Source: JAKACA01 sp963735115
GTDB taxonomy: Bacteria; Actinomycetota; Acidimicrobiia; Acidimicrobiales; Bog-793
Direction of reading: 5' to 3'
NCBI GenBank assembly: GCA_963735115.1
Contig: CAVTJR010000003.1
Span: 1,612,001 to 1,676,000, forward strand
DNA: 64,000 nt
Translations under genes and position numbers: made by a program
Notes under the pieces: generated by a model
Databases searched by the model: none
The model's input: only the letters and a program-made list of their open reading frames with translations
Told to the model about the DNA's origin: nothing
Part shown: positions 24,238 to 33,401 of the stretch, in pieces
How the letters are laid out: each line of letters begins with the position of its first letter
Numbering within the stretch: the stretch's first letter is position 1

Positions 24238-26033
24238 AGCGCCGCGTAGTGGCCCGAGCCCTCGGCGAGCAGCAGCTCCGGAGGACCGTCCTCGACGATC
24301 CGCCCGGACTCGAGCACGAGGACGCGGTCGGCGATCTCCACGGTGGAGAGTCGGTGGGCGATGATGACGGCCGTTCGCCCCGCCAAGACGGTTTTCAGGG
24401 CGGATTGCACGAGCCGCTCCATCGGGGCGTCGAGCGACGAGCTCGCCTCGTCGAGGATGAGAACGGCCGGGTCAGCAAGGAACGCCCGTGCCAAGGCGAC
24501 GAGCTGGCGCTGGCCGGCCGAGAGGCGCGATCCCTGTTTGCCGACGTCGCTCTCATAACCGTTCCCGAGCGATTCGATGAAGGAGTCGACGCCGACGGCG
24601 CGGGCGGCGGCGGCGATCTCGGCCTCGCTCGCAGACGGTGAGCCGAATCCGATGTTCTCGGCCACGCTGCCCGAGAAGAGGAAGCTCTCCTGGGTCACCA
24701 TGGCGACAGCCTCGTGGAGGCACGCCTCGTCGAGGGCTGTGAGTGGGATGCCGTCGACCGACACCTCGCCTTCGAGGGGGTCGTAGAAGCGGGCGAGCAA
24801 CCGTGCGACGGTGCTCTTCCCGGCACCCGTGGCACCGAGCAGGGCGACGGTCTGGCCGGCGGGGATGTGCAGGTCGAAACCCGCGAGGATGTCGCTTCCC
24901 GGCCGGTATCCGAAGCGAACGCCGCTGAAGTCGACGGCGCCGCGCAGCCCTTGCTCGGGCAGGGCGACGCCGTGCGCCGGCATGGGCACACCGGGCTCTT
25001 CGTCCAGCACGCCGGCGAGCTTCTCGAGCCCGGCCCCGGCGGCCTGGAAGGAGTCGTAGAACTGGCTCACCTCGGCGAGCGGCTCGAAGAACCGGCGGAG
25101 GTACAGGACAAAGGCAGCCAGCACCCCGACTTGCATGTCGTGGTCGATCACCCTCACACCGCCGTACAGCAGGACGGCTGCCGTCGTGAGGTTGCCGACG
25201 AGGACGATCCCCGGCCAATAGATGCCGAGTAGCTGGAACGACCGGCTCATCGCCGTGCGGTAGCGCTCCGACAGGTGGCCGAAGATCTCGTCGTTGCGGG
25301 GCTGGCGGCGGAAGGCGTGCACCGCCCGTATCCCGCGGAGCGACTCGGTGAAGTGCACGATCACGAGGGCGATGGCGTTTCGCGTGTTGCGGTAGGCGGC
25401 CGTCGACTCGCGCTGGTACCAGCGTGTGAGAAACCAGAGGGGGATGAACCCCGACAGGCACACAAGGCCGAGCGGGAGATCGAGCACGAGGAGGATGACG
25501 CCCACGCTCACGACCGAAAGCACGGCGTTGATGAGCGTGTCGAGCCCGAGCGTGAACATGTCGTTGATCGCCTCGAGGTCCGAGGTGAGGCGCGAGATCA
25601 TGCGGCCTGTCGTATAGCGCTCGTGAAAGGCGAGGCTGAGCCGCTGGAAGTGGGCGAAGACCCGCTCTCTCAGCTCCAGCAGTATCTCTTGGCCGATCCG
25701 CCCCGAGCCGGCCACGAACACCCGGTACAGGAGCGCCTGCAGGACGGCGCAGACAACGATCAGCGCCGTGATGACGGTGATCGGCACGTAGTCGCCCCGC
25801 CGGACCGAGGCGACGCCGCGGTCGATGCCGAGCCCGACGAGGTAGGGCACCGCCGTGGCGGCGAGGTTGGAGACGAGGATGGCGGCAGCGAGCAGGATGA
25901 TCGCCCTGCGATGGGGTGCGCCCAAGGACCGCAGGAGGTGGCGGGTGCGTCGGCGGAGCAGCCCGGTCCATGCCGGCGGAACCTCCTCCATCTCCTCGGA
26001 GGCGATGCCCCGCCATGCCTCGATCGAGCTCAC
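24207..26033 (-). CDS. ABC exporter half-transporter, second subunit (TMD-NBD)
   Basis: A 608-residue type IV ABC exporter subunit with six membrane helices (about 50-340) and an ATPase domain. Walker A is 'GATGAGKSTV' (Lys about 406), the signature is 'LSAGQ' instead of LSGGQ (about 504), Walker B is 'VLILDEASS' with the catalytic Glu, and the H-loop is 'IIAHRLSTV'. The start is GTG at 26033, overlapping the upstream gene's TGA (GTGA), so the two halves are coupled and most likely form a heterodimer of the TM287/288 or LmrCD kind. The altered signature here and the altered Walker B in the partner would build one degenerate ATP site. Cargo may be drugs or lipids. Confidence 0.9.
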   Translation of the reverse strand: MSSIEAWRGIASEEMEEVPPAWTGLLRRRTRHLLRSLGAPHRRAIILLAAAILVSNLAATAVPYLVGLGIDRGVASVRRGDYVPITVITALIVVCAVLQALLYRVFVAGSGRIGQEILLELRERVFAHFQRLSLAFHERYTTGRMISRLTSDLEAINDMFTLGLDTLINAVLSVVSVGVILLVLDLPLGLVCLSGFIPLWFLTRWYQRESTAAYRNTRNAIALVIVHFTESLRGIRAVHAFRRQPRNDEIFGHLSERYRTAMSRSFQLLGIYWPGIVLVGNLTTAAVLLYGGVRVIDHDMQVGVLAAFVLYLRRFFEPLAEVSQFYDSFQAAGAGLEKLAGVLDEEPGVPMPAHGVALPEQGLRGAVDFSGVRFGYRPGSDILAGFDLHIPAGQTVALLGATGAGKSTVARLLARFYDPLEGEVSVDGIPLTALDEACLHEAVAMVTQESFLFSGSVAENIGFGSPSASEAEIAAAARAVGVDSFIESLGNGYESDVGKQGSRLSAGQRQLVALARAFLADPAVLILDEASSSLDAPMERLVQSALKTVLAGRTAVIIAHRLSTVEIADRVLVLESGRIVEDGPPELLLAEGSGHYAALYESWRESLI

Positions 26034-27799
26034 GAGGCCGCCCTCGAGCCGCCGTAGTCGACCGAGAGCACCGAGGCGTAGTCCGGCCGCTCCATCAACT
26101 CGTGGTGGCTGCCGACCGCTATGAGAACGCCGTCGCGCAGCAAGGCCACGCGGTTCGCCAGGGCGACAGTGGAGGGCCGATGGACCACGAGAAGGCCGGT
26201 CGTGTCGCGCAGGACTCTCGCCAGGCTCTGCTCGACGAGTGCCTCGGTATTGACGTCCAAGGCGGAAAGGGGGTCGTCGAGCACGAGCACCGAGGGACGG
26301 GCGAGGACGGCTCGTGCCAGCGCCAGCCGCTGTCGCTGCCCGCCCGAGAGGGCCATCCCCTGTTCGCCGATGCGGGTGTCCAAGCCCCACGGAAGGTCCT
26401 CGACGAAACCCGCCTGGGCGAGTTCCAGCGCGTCGGCGATCTCGTCGTCCAAGGCGTCCGGCCGACCGAGGACGAGGTTCTCGCGCACGCTCATCGAGAA
26501 CAGGACCGGGTCCTCGAAGACGACGGCCACGTGGCGTCGCAGCGACTCGATCGTGATCTCCCGCACGTCGACCCCGTCGAGGGTGATCCGGCCGGCGGTG
26601 ACGTCGTAGAGCCGCGTGGTCAGTGAGGCGAGCGTGCTCTTGCCGGATCCCGTCAGACCGACGATCGCCACGGTCTCGCCCGGTTCGATCGTGAGGTTCA
26701 CGTCGCGCAGCACGGGCGTGGCGACGCCGGGGTAGGAGAAGCCCACATGATCGAAGGCGAGCCGACCCTTCGACCTGGCGAGCGAGGTGGCGCCAGGCCG
26801 GTCGTCGACGACCATGGCGGCGTCGAAGATCTCGCAGACGCGATCGGCCGCGGTCGCCGCCTCCTGTGCCATCGACAGGATCCAGCCGAGGTCGATGATG
26901 GGGAACTGCAACAGGACGAGCAGGGTCGTGAAGGCGACCAGGGCCCCGAGCGAGAGTGCGCCGCGGGCGACGGCGATGCCGCCGATGAGGACGGCGGAGG
27001 CCATCGTGACGTTGGGGACGACGGTGAGCCATCCCCAGAAACGCGCCCGCAACTGCACCATCTCGAGCGCCGAGCCTCGAAGCGTCCTGGCGGAGGCGCC
27101 GAAACGGTCCTGCATGAGCGGACCGCGCCCGAACGCTTTTACGACCCGCATGCCCGTGGCGGCTTCCTCGGTCAGTGTCGCCAGGTCGCCCTGTTGGTCC
27201 TGGACGCGACGCGAGATCTGCGAGTAGCCGGCCCCGAAGCGCTTGGCGAGCCAGATCACGGGGAGCGTGGTGACGACGGCGACGGCGCCGAGGGGCGGGT
27301 ACGTCCCGATCAGGAGCCCCATCACAGCGAGATACTGCAGGGCGTCGACGACGAAGAAGATGGCGCCGAAGCCGAGAAACCGCCGGATGGTCCCGAGATC
27401 GGTCGTCGTGCGCGACAGCAGCTGGCCGGTCTGCCAGCGGTCATGGAACTCCACGGGCAGCCGCTGCAGGCGGGCATACAACCCGTCGCGGATCTCCCGT
27501 TCGACCTTCTGTACGGCCACGGACTGGACACGGCGGCGAGCCACGATGAGGGCGGCCTCCAGCACCCCGAGGCCGAGGGCGATCAAGAACATCGGTATGA
27601 GAGCGCCTCGGTCGCCCCGGTGGATCGGCCCGTTCACGACAGCTTCGAGCACGAGAGGGATGAGCGTGCTGGCGGCGACCGCCAGCATGGCGCAGATGAG
27701 CATCAGCAGCATCTGGCGCGCGTACGGCCGGACGAAGCCGCGCAGCCGCCAGAGGGACCGGTACGAAGACGCGCTCCGCCCACCCCGTGCTCTGCTCAT
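26030..27799 (-). CDS. ABC exporter half-transporter, first subunit (TMD-NBD, degenerate Walker B)
   Basis: A 589-residue subunit with six membrane helices and an ATPase domain: Walker A 'GLTGSGKSTL' (Lys about 386), signature 'LSGGQRQRLALARA', Walker B 'VLVLDDPLSALD', H-loop 'LLVVHRPSTV'. The residue after Walker B, normally catalytic Glu, is Asp, as in the degenerate halves of heterodimeric exporters. It is the first gene of the pair and overlaps the second by four bases. It is divergent from the molybdenum hydroxylase at 27957. Export of drugs, lipids or peptides cannot be separated from sequence alone. Confidence 0.9.
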   Translation of the reverse strand: MSRARGGRSASSYRSLWRLRGFVRPYARQMLLMLICAMLAVAASTLIPLVLEAVVNGPIHRGDRGALIPMFLIALGLGVLEAALIVARRRVQSVAVQKVEREIRDGLYARLQRLPVEFHDRWQTGQLLSRTTTDLGTIRRFLGFGAIFFVVDALQYLAVMGLLIGTYPPLGAVAVVTTLPVIWLAKRFGAGYSQISRRVQDQQGDLATLTEEAATGMRVVKAFGRGPLMQDRFGASARTLRGSALEMVQLRARFWGWLTVVPNVTMASAVLIGGIAVARGALSLGALVAFTTLLVLLQFPIIDLGWILSMAQEAATAADRVCEIFDAAMVVDDRPGATSLARSKGRLAFDHVGFSYPGVATPVLRDVNLTIEPGETVAIVGLTGSGKSTLASLTTRLYDVTAGRITLDGVDVREITIESLRRHVAVVFEDPVLFSMSVRENLVLGRPDALDDEIADALELAQAGFVEDLPWGLDTRIGEQGMALSGGQRQRLALARAVLARPSVLVLDDPLSALDVNTEALVEQSLARVLRDTTGLLVVHRPSTVALANRVALLRDGVLIAVGSHHELMERPDYASVLSVDYGGSRAAS

Positions 27800-27944
27800 G
27801 GCTCAAACGGTAGTCAGCGGCTCGCGGTCAACCTGTCCTTGAGAATCGGCCGGCTCGGCGCGTACAAGCCTTCCGCCGCCTTTCGGATCCCGCGGCAGCT
27901 GAGCGTGGAGCTGAACTGAGCGCGCAGAGCCCACGAGGACCCAA

Positions 27945-27950
27945 TATGGT
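27945..27950 (+). promoter_or_regulatory. -10 box of a leaderless transcript for the molybdenum hydroxylase
   Basis: TATGGT is followed by six bases and then the GTG start at 27957, which places the transcription start at the start codon. There is no ribosome site. The geometry equals that at 55135-55140 and 58156-58161. Confidence 0.5.
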
Positions 27951-27956
27951 GAGACG

Positions 27957-30521
27957 GTGATGGCTGCCTCCACCGACGGCGAGGCGGCACGGTTCGAACC
28001 CGGCGAGGGGCATGACACGACGATCATCGTGAACGGGGATGCCCGGTCGGTTCCTTCCACGACCTCCCTGCTGTCGGCGTTGCGCGCCCACTTCGGTCTG
28101 ACGGGCGCCAAACCGGGGTGTGGCGAAGGGGCCTGCGGGTCCTGCACGGTGCTCCTCGATGGGAAGCCCGTTCGAGCCTGCCGCCAGTCGGTCGCCGGCC
28201 TCGATGGAACGCACGTGACGACGATCGAAGGACTCGCGAGCGGTGACACGCTGCACCCCGTGCAGCAGGCCTTCGTCGACGTCGGCGCCATGCAATGCGG
28301 CTACTGCACACCGGGCATGGTCTTGTCGGTGACCGCCCTCTTGGACAGGGAGCCCGACCCCTCCGATGAAGCCGTCACCGAGGCACTGACGGGCAACCTG
28401 TGTCGGTGCGGGTGTTACTCGCGAATTCGCAAGGCGGTGCACCGCGCCCGCGAGCTGACGAGCGAGCCGAGCCTCGGCGACCCCATGGCGGCTACGGCGG
28501 CGTCATACAGTTTCGGGGCGCCCGACCCGCTGTCGCCGAGCCTGCGACCGGCACGTCCGTGGGACATGACCGACCCGAAGGCGTGCGAATGGTTCGACGT
28601 GCTCGGCGACGGGCTGGTCGTCGTGCTGCCGCCCCGCACGCCCGCACCCGGAACGTGGACGACCGGCGGCGGTGCCTGGCTCCATGTGGCAGCTGACGGC
28701 CCCGTGACGGCCTTTACCGGCAAAGTCGACGTGGGCCAGGACAACCGCACCGCCCTGCGTCTTCTGGTCGCCGAGGAGACGGGAACTCCCCTTTCGGACG
28801 TGCGCCTCGCCATGGGGGATACCGACTTGTGCCCCTACGACATGGGTACCTTCGGCAGCCAGTCGATGCCTTCGGCCGGTGGCGCCCTCCGCCGAGTGGC
28901 CGCCCACGCTCGCGCCCTCATGCCTGTGGCCGCCGGAGCGCGGCGCGTCGAGATCGTCGGCGGTGACGCCCCGGTCGTGCCCTCGACCGAGTGGCTGACG
29001 GTCGGGAAGGGGCATATGCCGGCAGCCGCTGTCGACGCCGTGACGGGCTGGCGGCGGTTCGTCACGGACCTGACCCTTCCCGGGCTCAGGCATGCTGCAG
29101 TCCTGCGGCCGCCGGTTCCGGGTGCGACGCTTCGGCGCCTCGACACCACCGCGGTGGAAGGACGCGACGATGTCGTCGTCGTCCACACCCCTGAGGTGAT
29201 CGGCGTGGTCGGAATCGACCCGACCGTCGCCCGCCTCGCACTGGCAGATCTGCGATCCGAGTGGGACGTGCCGGCGGCGCCGTCGGAGGAGCACCTCGGG
29301 GCCTACCTTCGATCCCACCCGGCGGAGGAGCTCGACGGTTGGGGCGGTCCGTTTCATCACGAGGAGGGCGATGCCGAGGGTGCGCTCGAGACGGCGGCGG
29401 TGCGGCTCCAGGCCACCTACACCACCGCCTATATCGCTCCTGCGGCCCTCGAGACGCGTGCGGCCCTGGCCGTCTGGGACGGTGACGGTCGCCTCACGGT
29501 CTGGACCGGGACTCAGACGCCGTTTCCCGTGCGGGCCCAAGTGGCGGCCGCCGTCGGCCTCGGCGAGCATGAGGTCCGCGTGATCGTGCCACCGACGGGC
29601 GGAGGTTTTGGCGGCAAGCATGCCGGTGGCGTCGCTGTCGAAGCGGCCGTCTTGGCGCGCGAGATCGGCCACCCGGTCCGGGTGGCCTGGACCCGCCACG
29701 AGGAGTTCACGGCCGGCACCCTCCGACCGGCGGCTGTGATCGACGTCGCAGCCGGAGCGACGAGCGACGGCGAGATGACCGCATGGACGTTCACGAATTT
29801 CAACTCGGGCCAAGCCGCAATCTCGACCCCCTATCGAGTCGCGAACCTGAGGATCGACTACCGGCCCTGCCTCAGCCCGCTGCTGCAGGGTTCCTACCGG
29901 GCGCTCGCAGCCACCGCCAACAACTTCGCCCGCGAGTCTCAAATCGATGAGTTGGCCCACTTGCTCGGCCGCGACCCGCTCGAGTTCCGCCTCCGCAACG
30001 TGACCGACGACCGACTCGCCACAGTTCTGCAAGCGGCAGCCGAGCGCTTCGGCTGGACAGCCGCAGGCGCGGGCAGCGGACGCGGGATCGCCTGCGGCCT
30101 CGAGAAGGGCGGTCACGTAGCCACCGCAGCGCAGGTCCGCATCCACCCGGACGGGCACCTGCAGGTCGTCCGTCTCGTGATGGCGTACGAGTGCGGCGCC
30201 GTGGTCAACCCGAGCACGGTCATCAACCAGATTGAGGGCGCCGCCGTCATGGCCCTAGGCGGCGCGATGTTCGAAGCGATCCACTTCACGTCGGGGGCGA
30301 TCACGAACGGAACGTTCTCCGACTACCGGGCTCCGCGGATCGGTGACGTCCCAGTCATCGAGGTCGTCCTGCTGGACCGCCCCGACCTGCCGTCGGCCGG
30401 TGCGGGCGAGACGCCCATGATGGCCGTCGCACCGGCCGTCGCAAACGCCGTCTTCGATGCCGTCGGGAGGCGGCTGCGATCGCTTCCGCTCGTCCTCGAC
30501 AATATGGCCGAAGGGGACTGA
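27957..30521 (+). CDS. Single-chain molybdenum hydroxylase: 2Fe-2S domain fused to molybdopterin domain
   Basis: An 854-residue oxidoreductase of the xanthine dehydrogenase/aldehyde oxidase family. The first 165 residues hold two 2Fe-2S clusters: a plant-ferredoxin type with C55, C60, C63 and C75, and a helical type with C114, C117, C149 and C151. The rest is the Mo-binding part, with 'VDVGQDNRTALRLL', 'PPTGGGFGGKHAGGV' and the catalytic glutamate in 'SAGAGETPM' (about 818). No FAD domain is present, as in isoquinoline 1-oxidoreductase-type enzymes. Those enzymes usually have separate small and large subunits, whereas here they are joined in one chain. Electrons may pass to a cytochrome or other acceptor. 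The GTG start is leaderless; an ATG is the next codon. The substrate is unknown. Confidence 0.85.
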   Translation: MMAASTDGEAARFEPGEGHDTTIIVNGDARSVPSTTSLLSALRAHFGLTGAKPGCGEGACGSCTVLLDGKPVRACRQSVAGLDGTHVTTIEGLASGDTLHPVQQAFVDVGAMQCGYCTPGMVLSVTALLDREPDPSDEAVTEALTGNLCRCGCYSRIRKAVHRARELTSEPSLGDPMAATAASYSFGAPDPLSPSLRPARPWDMTDPKACEWFDVLGDGLVVVLPPRTPAPGTWTTGGGAWLHVAADGPVTAFTGKVDVGQDNRTALRLLVAEETGTPLSDVRLAMGDTDLCPYDMGTFGSQSMPSAGGALRRVAAHARALMPVAAGARRVEIVGGDAPVVPSTEWLTVGKGHMPAAAVDAVTGWRRFVTDLTLPGLRHAAVLRPPVPGATLRRLDTTAVEGRDDVVVVHTPEVIGVVGIDPTVARLALADLRSEWDVPAAPSEEHLGAYLRSHPAEELDGWGGPFHHEEGDAEGALETAAVRLQATYTTAYIAPAALETRAALAVWDGDGRLTVWTGTQTPFPVRAQVAAAVGLGEHEVRVIVPPTGGGFGGKHAGGVAVEAAVLAREIGHPVRVAWTRHEEFTAGTLRPAAVIDVAAGATSDGEMTAWTFTNFNSGQAAISTPYRVANLRIDYRPCLSPLLQGSYRALAATANNFARESQIDELAHLLGRDPLEFRLRNVTDDRLATVLQAAAERFGWTAAGAGSGRGIACGLEKGGHVATAAQVRIHPDGHLQVVRLVMAYECGAVVNPSTVINQIEGAAVMALGGAMFEAIHFTSGAITNGTFSDYRAPRIGDVPVIEVVLLDRPDLPSAGAGETPMMAVAPAVANAVFDAVGRRLRSLPLVLDNMAEGD

Positions 30522-30654
30522 GGTACCCACATCATCGTCAATGTGGCGGATCACCCGTCAGCGGCTACCGGGGGCGTCGAGGGACATCGGGACCTTCTCC
30601 CCTATCCAGCACCCTGCCCTTGCGCGACCTTTATCCAGGAATGAGGACAGTCCG

Positions 30655-30703
30655 CACGACCACCCTCGGTTTCACGACCGTGCCCTCTGCTCGGAAGGTC
30701 GTG
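30655..30703. promoter_or_regulatory. CACGACC repeats before the V-type ATPase operon
   Basis: CACGACC occurs at 30655-30661 and 30673-30679, and its reverse complement GGTCGTG at 30697-30703. The last two form an inverted repeat with a 17-base gap. They lie 44-92 bases before the first ATPase gene. A second inverted repeat, CCACAT...ATGTGG, lies near 30526-30545. The function is unproven. Confidence 0.3.
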
Positions 30704-30746
30704 CGTCCTAGTCTCGCCTGCGTCGGGACACATGTGAGGGGGTCCA

Positions 30747-31178
30747 ATGCCTCAGCTCTCCGAATTCCTGCGGCGCTTCCGGTTCCGCGGCGTGCCAGGT
30801 GCGCCGGGAGCCGCGGTTCCAGCCGACCGGGTGGCAGTCCTCCAACGGGAGCTTCACCCGGTGTTCGAGGTGCTTGAGGACGCCCAACGCCGGGCGGGCG
30901 ACATCGTCGCTGACGCCGAGCGCCAGGCGCGCGAACGCCGCACGGCGGCATCGACTGAGGCCGCCCGCCTCTTCGTCGAGGCCCGCCTACGGGCGGACTC
31001 GGTGCGGACTCGGGCGGCGGCTGAACGCCTCGCTTGGGCCGAAGGCGAGCGGCGGCGTCTCCTCGACGTGGCCACCACACAGGCTGAGCGGATCGACTCC
31101 GTCGGCTCTGCGAGGCTCCCGTCCCTGGTCGACGAGGTGGTCCGGCGGGCGCTTCAGATCGGGGCGCAGACACCTTGA
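30747..31178 (+). CDS. atpH: V/A-type ATPase peripheral-stalk subunit G/H-like
   Basis: A 143-residue protein, almost wholly alpha-helical with a long charged coiled coil (about 28-125, rich in Ala, Arg and Glu, 'VLEDAQRRAGDIVADAERQARERR'). This is the look of the peripheral-stalk G/H subunit that pairs with subunit E. It opens a nine-gene operon and overlaps subunit C by four bases (TTGA). It has a proline- and glycine-rich head (FRGVPGAPGAAVP) not common in the family. The assignment rests mostly on position and helix pattern. The start ATG at 30747 is preceded by GAGGGGG. Confidence 0.7.
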   Translation: MPQLSEFLRRFRFRGVPGAPGAAVPADRVAVLQRELHPVFEVLEDAQRRAGDIVADAERQARERRTAASTEAARLFVEARLRADSVRTRAAAERLAWAEGERRRLLDVATTQAERIDSVGSARLPSLVDEVVRRALQIGAQTP

Positions 31179-32104
31179 GCGTGCGCTGGGTCGCTTCGGC
31201 GACGCGCGGGCTCGGTCTGGCGAGCCGTTGCCTCGGTCAGTCCGCAGCCGAGCAGCTCGGCGCCGCGCCGTGCCTGCAGAGCGCACTCGATGTCGTGGCA
31301 CGGTCCATCTACGGCCGCGACGTGCGCCCCGACATGGACCTCCCTGCGGCAGAGCACGCCGTGAGCGCGACGGCGCTCTGGCAGTTGCGTGTGCTGGCGG
31401 GCTGGGGGCCCGCTCTCGGCGCTGCCGGCTTGCGAGTCGTCGCCGGGCGGTTCGAGATCGAGAATCTGGTCGCGCACGCCCTTGGCCTAGCAGGCAGAGA
31501 TGCCGAACCCCCCTTCGTTCTGGGCGCCCTCGCGACCGCATGGGGCTCCGCAGGCCGCGCCCGTAGTGTGCCGGAGCTCCGAAGGGTTCTGGCATTGTCA
31601 ACCTGGGGGGATCCCGGCGGAGACGATCCAGCGACGATGCGCGTCGGGCTCGACCTCTCCTGGGCCCGCCAGCTCGCCGAGCTTGTGCCCGAGACCGCAG
31701 CATGGGCTGCCGCCTACGCATCGTTACTGGCAGCCAGGCTCGTGGCAGCGGATGCCGTCTCGCTACTCCCCGACGGACCGGCCCGCGACCTCCGGCGCCT
31801 GATCGGTACTCGTGCAGAGGGCGTTACTACCATCAGCGATCTCGCGGGGCGGCTCCCGACGTCGGCGTCGTACGTCCTCACCGGCCTTGAAGAGCCGGCA
31901 AATCTCTGGCTGGCCGAGACGCGGTGGTGGGCGCGCGTCGAGAGGGAGGCCGAAGCGCTCACTCGAGCAGCCCGTCCCGGAGCGGCCTCCGCCGTCGGCA
32001 CCGGAATGATGCTCCTGGTCGACGCACGGCGCGTGCGGGCGGCTCTCGAACTGGCGGCGCGAGGTGGATCGAGCCTGGCGGAGGTGAGCGGTGCCGTGGC
32101 GTGA
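31175..32104 (+). CDS. atpC: V/A-type ATPase subunit C (rotor-to-ring connector)
   Basis: A 309-residue, mostly helical protein with no membrane segment. Its size and place fit subunit C, the funnel that joins the central stalk to the proteolipid ring. Helical stretches such as 'FEIENLVAHALGL' and 'DLSWARQLAELVPETAAWAAAYASLLAARLVAADAV' type sequence suit the three-lobed fold. The family diverges strongly, so similarity is by eye and context only. The TTG start overlaps the previous stop. A GTG two codons later is possible. In most operons C follows E; here it precedes subunit I. Confidence 0.65.
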   Translation: MSVRWVASATRGLGLASRCLGQSAAEQLGAAPCLQSALDVVARSIYGRDVRPDMDLPAAEHAVSATALWQLRVLAGWGPALGAAGLRVVAGRFEIENLVAHALGLAGRDAEPPFVLGALATAWGSAGRARSVPELRRVLALSTWGDPGGDDPATMRVGLDLSWARQLAELVPETAAWAAAYASLLAARLVAADAVSLLPDGPARDLRRLIGTRAEGVTTISDLAGRLPTSASYVLTGLEEPANLWLAETRWWARVEREAEALTRAARPGAASAVGTGMMLLVDARRVRAALELAARGGSSLAEVSGAVA

Positions 32105-33401
32105 CGCCATCGAGCCGGTGCGGATGGACCGGGTCGCCGTCGTGGCACCCGCCCGGGCGCTGCGCGAAGTGCTAGCCGTCGTGGCAGCCGCCGGGCTCGT
32201 CGAACCCGACCTCGGCGTGCTCGAGTCCGCCGGTCGAGCACCCGAGGCGCTCGAGGCGGTCGGCATCGATCTGGTGGGCTCGGCGGCGATACAGCATGGG
32301 CAGGTGTCGGCCTTGGCCGGTTGGGCACCGGCAGCCGAGGTGAGTGAGCTCGCATCCCGCTTACGGCCCCTCGGCGCCACCATCGTTCGCCTCCGGCCGC
32401 CGGCGGGCGTCCAGCCACCGACACTTGTGCCGGCCACCGGGACGAGCGGGGCGTTCCAGCCACTCGTCGATACCTACTCGACCGTGCCCTACTCCAACCT
32501 GAACCCGTCAGTGATCGCCGGGCTCGTGTACATGGCGATGTTCGGGATGATGTTCGGAGATGTCGGCCACGGTGCCCTTCTCACCGCTGGCGGTCTCCTC
32601 ATCCGCAGCAGACGGCTGAACCCGTCCGGGCGCCTTCGATCGGCAGCCCCGTTCGTCGTCGGAGCCGGCCTGGCGAGCATGGGCTTCGGCTTGGCATTCG
32701 GTGAGGCGTTCGGCCCGACCCACCTCGTTCCGACGTTGTGGCTGTCGCCGCTGAATGCGCCGACAACGCTGTTGGCGGTCGCCGTGGCCGTCGGAGCCGC
32801 TCTCCTCGCACTCTCGTATGTCCTCGCCACGATCAACCGCCTGCGAGAAGGCGGTCTGACTCGGGCTGTCTTCGCGGTTGCCGGGCTGGCAGGCGCAGGC
32901 CTCTACCTAGGCTTGGCGCTCATTGGCCTCGGGTGGTACCGCCATCTCGCCTCCGTCGAGGTGGCAGGTGCGGTGCTGTCATTCCTCTGTCTGGTCCTCG
33001 CCTTCGCCGGCCTGCACGCAGAAGCCGGAGGGCGGGCAGCTGGGATCCCGCAGGCCGGCGTCGAACTTTTCGACGCCGTCCTCCGGCTCGGCACCAACAC
33101 CGTCTCCTTTGCCCGCCTGGCTGCCTTCGGTCTGACGCACGCCGCGCTGAGCAGCATCGTATGGAGGGGCACGACCGTTCTCTGGCACGGTTCCGGCGCA
33201 TCACCGGTACTCGCCTGCATCCTGTTCGTAGTCGGGAACGCTCTGGCGTTCGCTCTCGAGGGCCTCATCGCTGCGATCCAGGCACTTCGTCTCGAGTACT
33301 ACGAGCTTTTCTCGCGCATCTTCACGGACCAGGGCCGTAGATTTCGGGCCTGGCACATCTCGACGACGTTGCCTGAGGAGGCCCCATGCTCGCCTGGTTG
33401 A
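32091..33401 (+). CDS. atpI: V/A-type ATPase subunit I (a), shortened
   Basis: A membrane stator subunit of 436 residues with about seven or eight helices from residue 140 on. Motif 'MFGMMFGDVGHG' is the family hallmark. The two proton-channel arginines are R342 ('TVSFARLAAFGLTHAAL') and R400 ('IQALRLEYYELFSRIF'). Family members usually have 600-750 residues, with a cytoplasmic arm of around 300. Here only about 135 residues precede the first helix. The essential membrane half is complete, so the pump should work, but the arm that contacts the peripheral stalks is short. The GTG start overlaps subunit C by 14 bases. Confidence 0.88.
   Translation: MPWRDAIEPVRMDRVAVVAPARALREVLAVVAAAGLVEPDLGVLESAGRAPEALEAVGIDLVGSAAIQHGQVSALAGWAPAAEVSELASRLRPLGATIVRLRPPAGVQPPTLVPATGTSGAFQPLVDTYSTVPYSNLNPSVIAGLVYMAMFGMMFGDVGHGALLTAGGLLIRSRRLNPSGRLRSAAPFVVGAGLASMGFGLAFGEAFGPTHLVPTLWLSPLNAPTTLLAVAVAVGAALLALSYVLATINRLREGGLTRAVFAVAGLAGAGLYLGLALIGLGWYRHLASVEVAGAVLSFLCLVLAFAGLHAEAGGRAAGIPQAGVELFDAVLRLGTNTVSFARLAAFGLTHAALSSIVWRGTTVLWHGSGASPVLACILFVVGNALAFALEGLIAAIQALRLEYYELFSRIFTDQGRRFRAWHISTTLPEEAPCSPG

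Noticed and set aside
27991..28000. GGTTCGAACC resembles a tRNA T-arm
   Set aside because: It lies in the coding start of the molybdenum hydroxylase, and no cloverleaf can be built around it.
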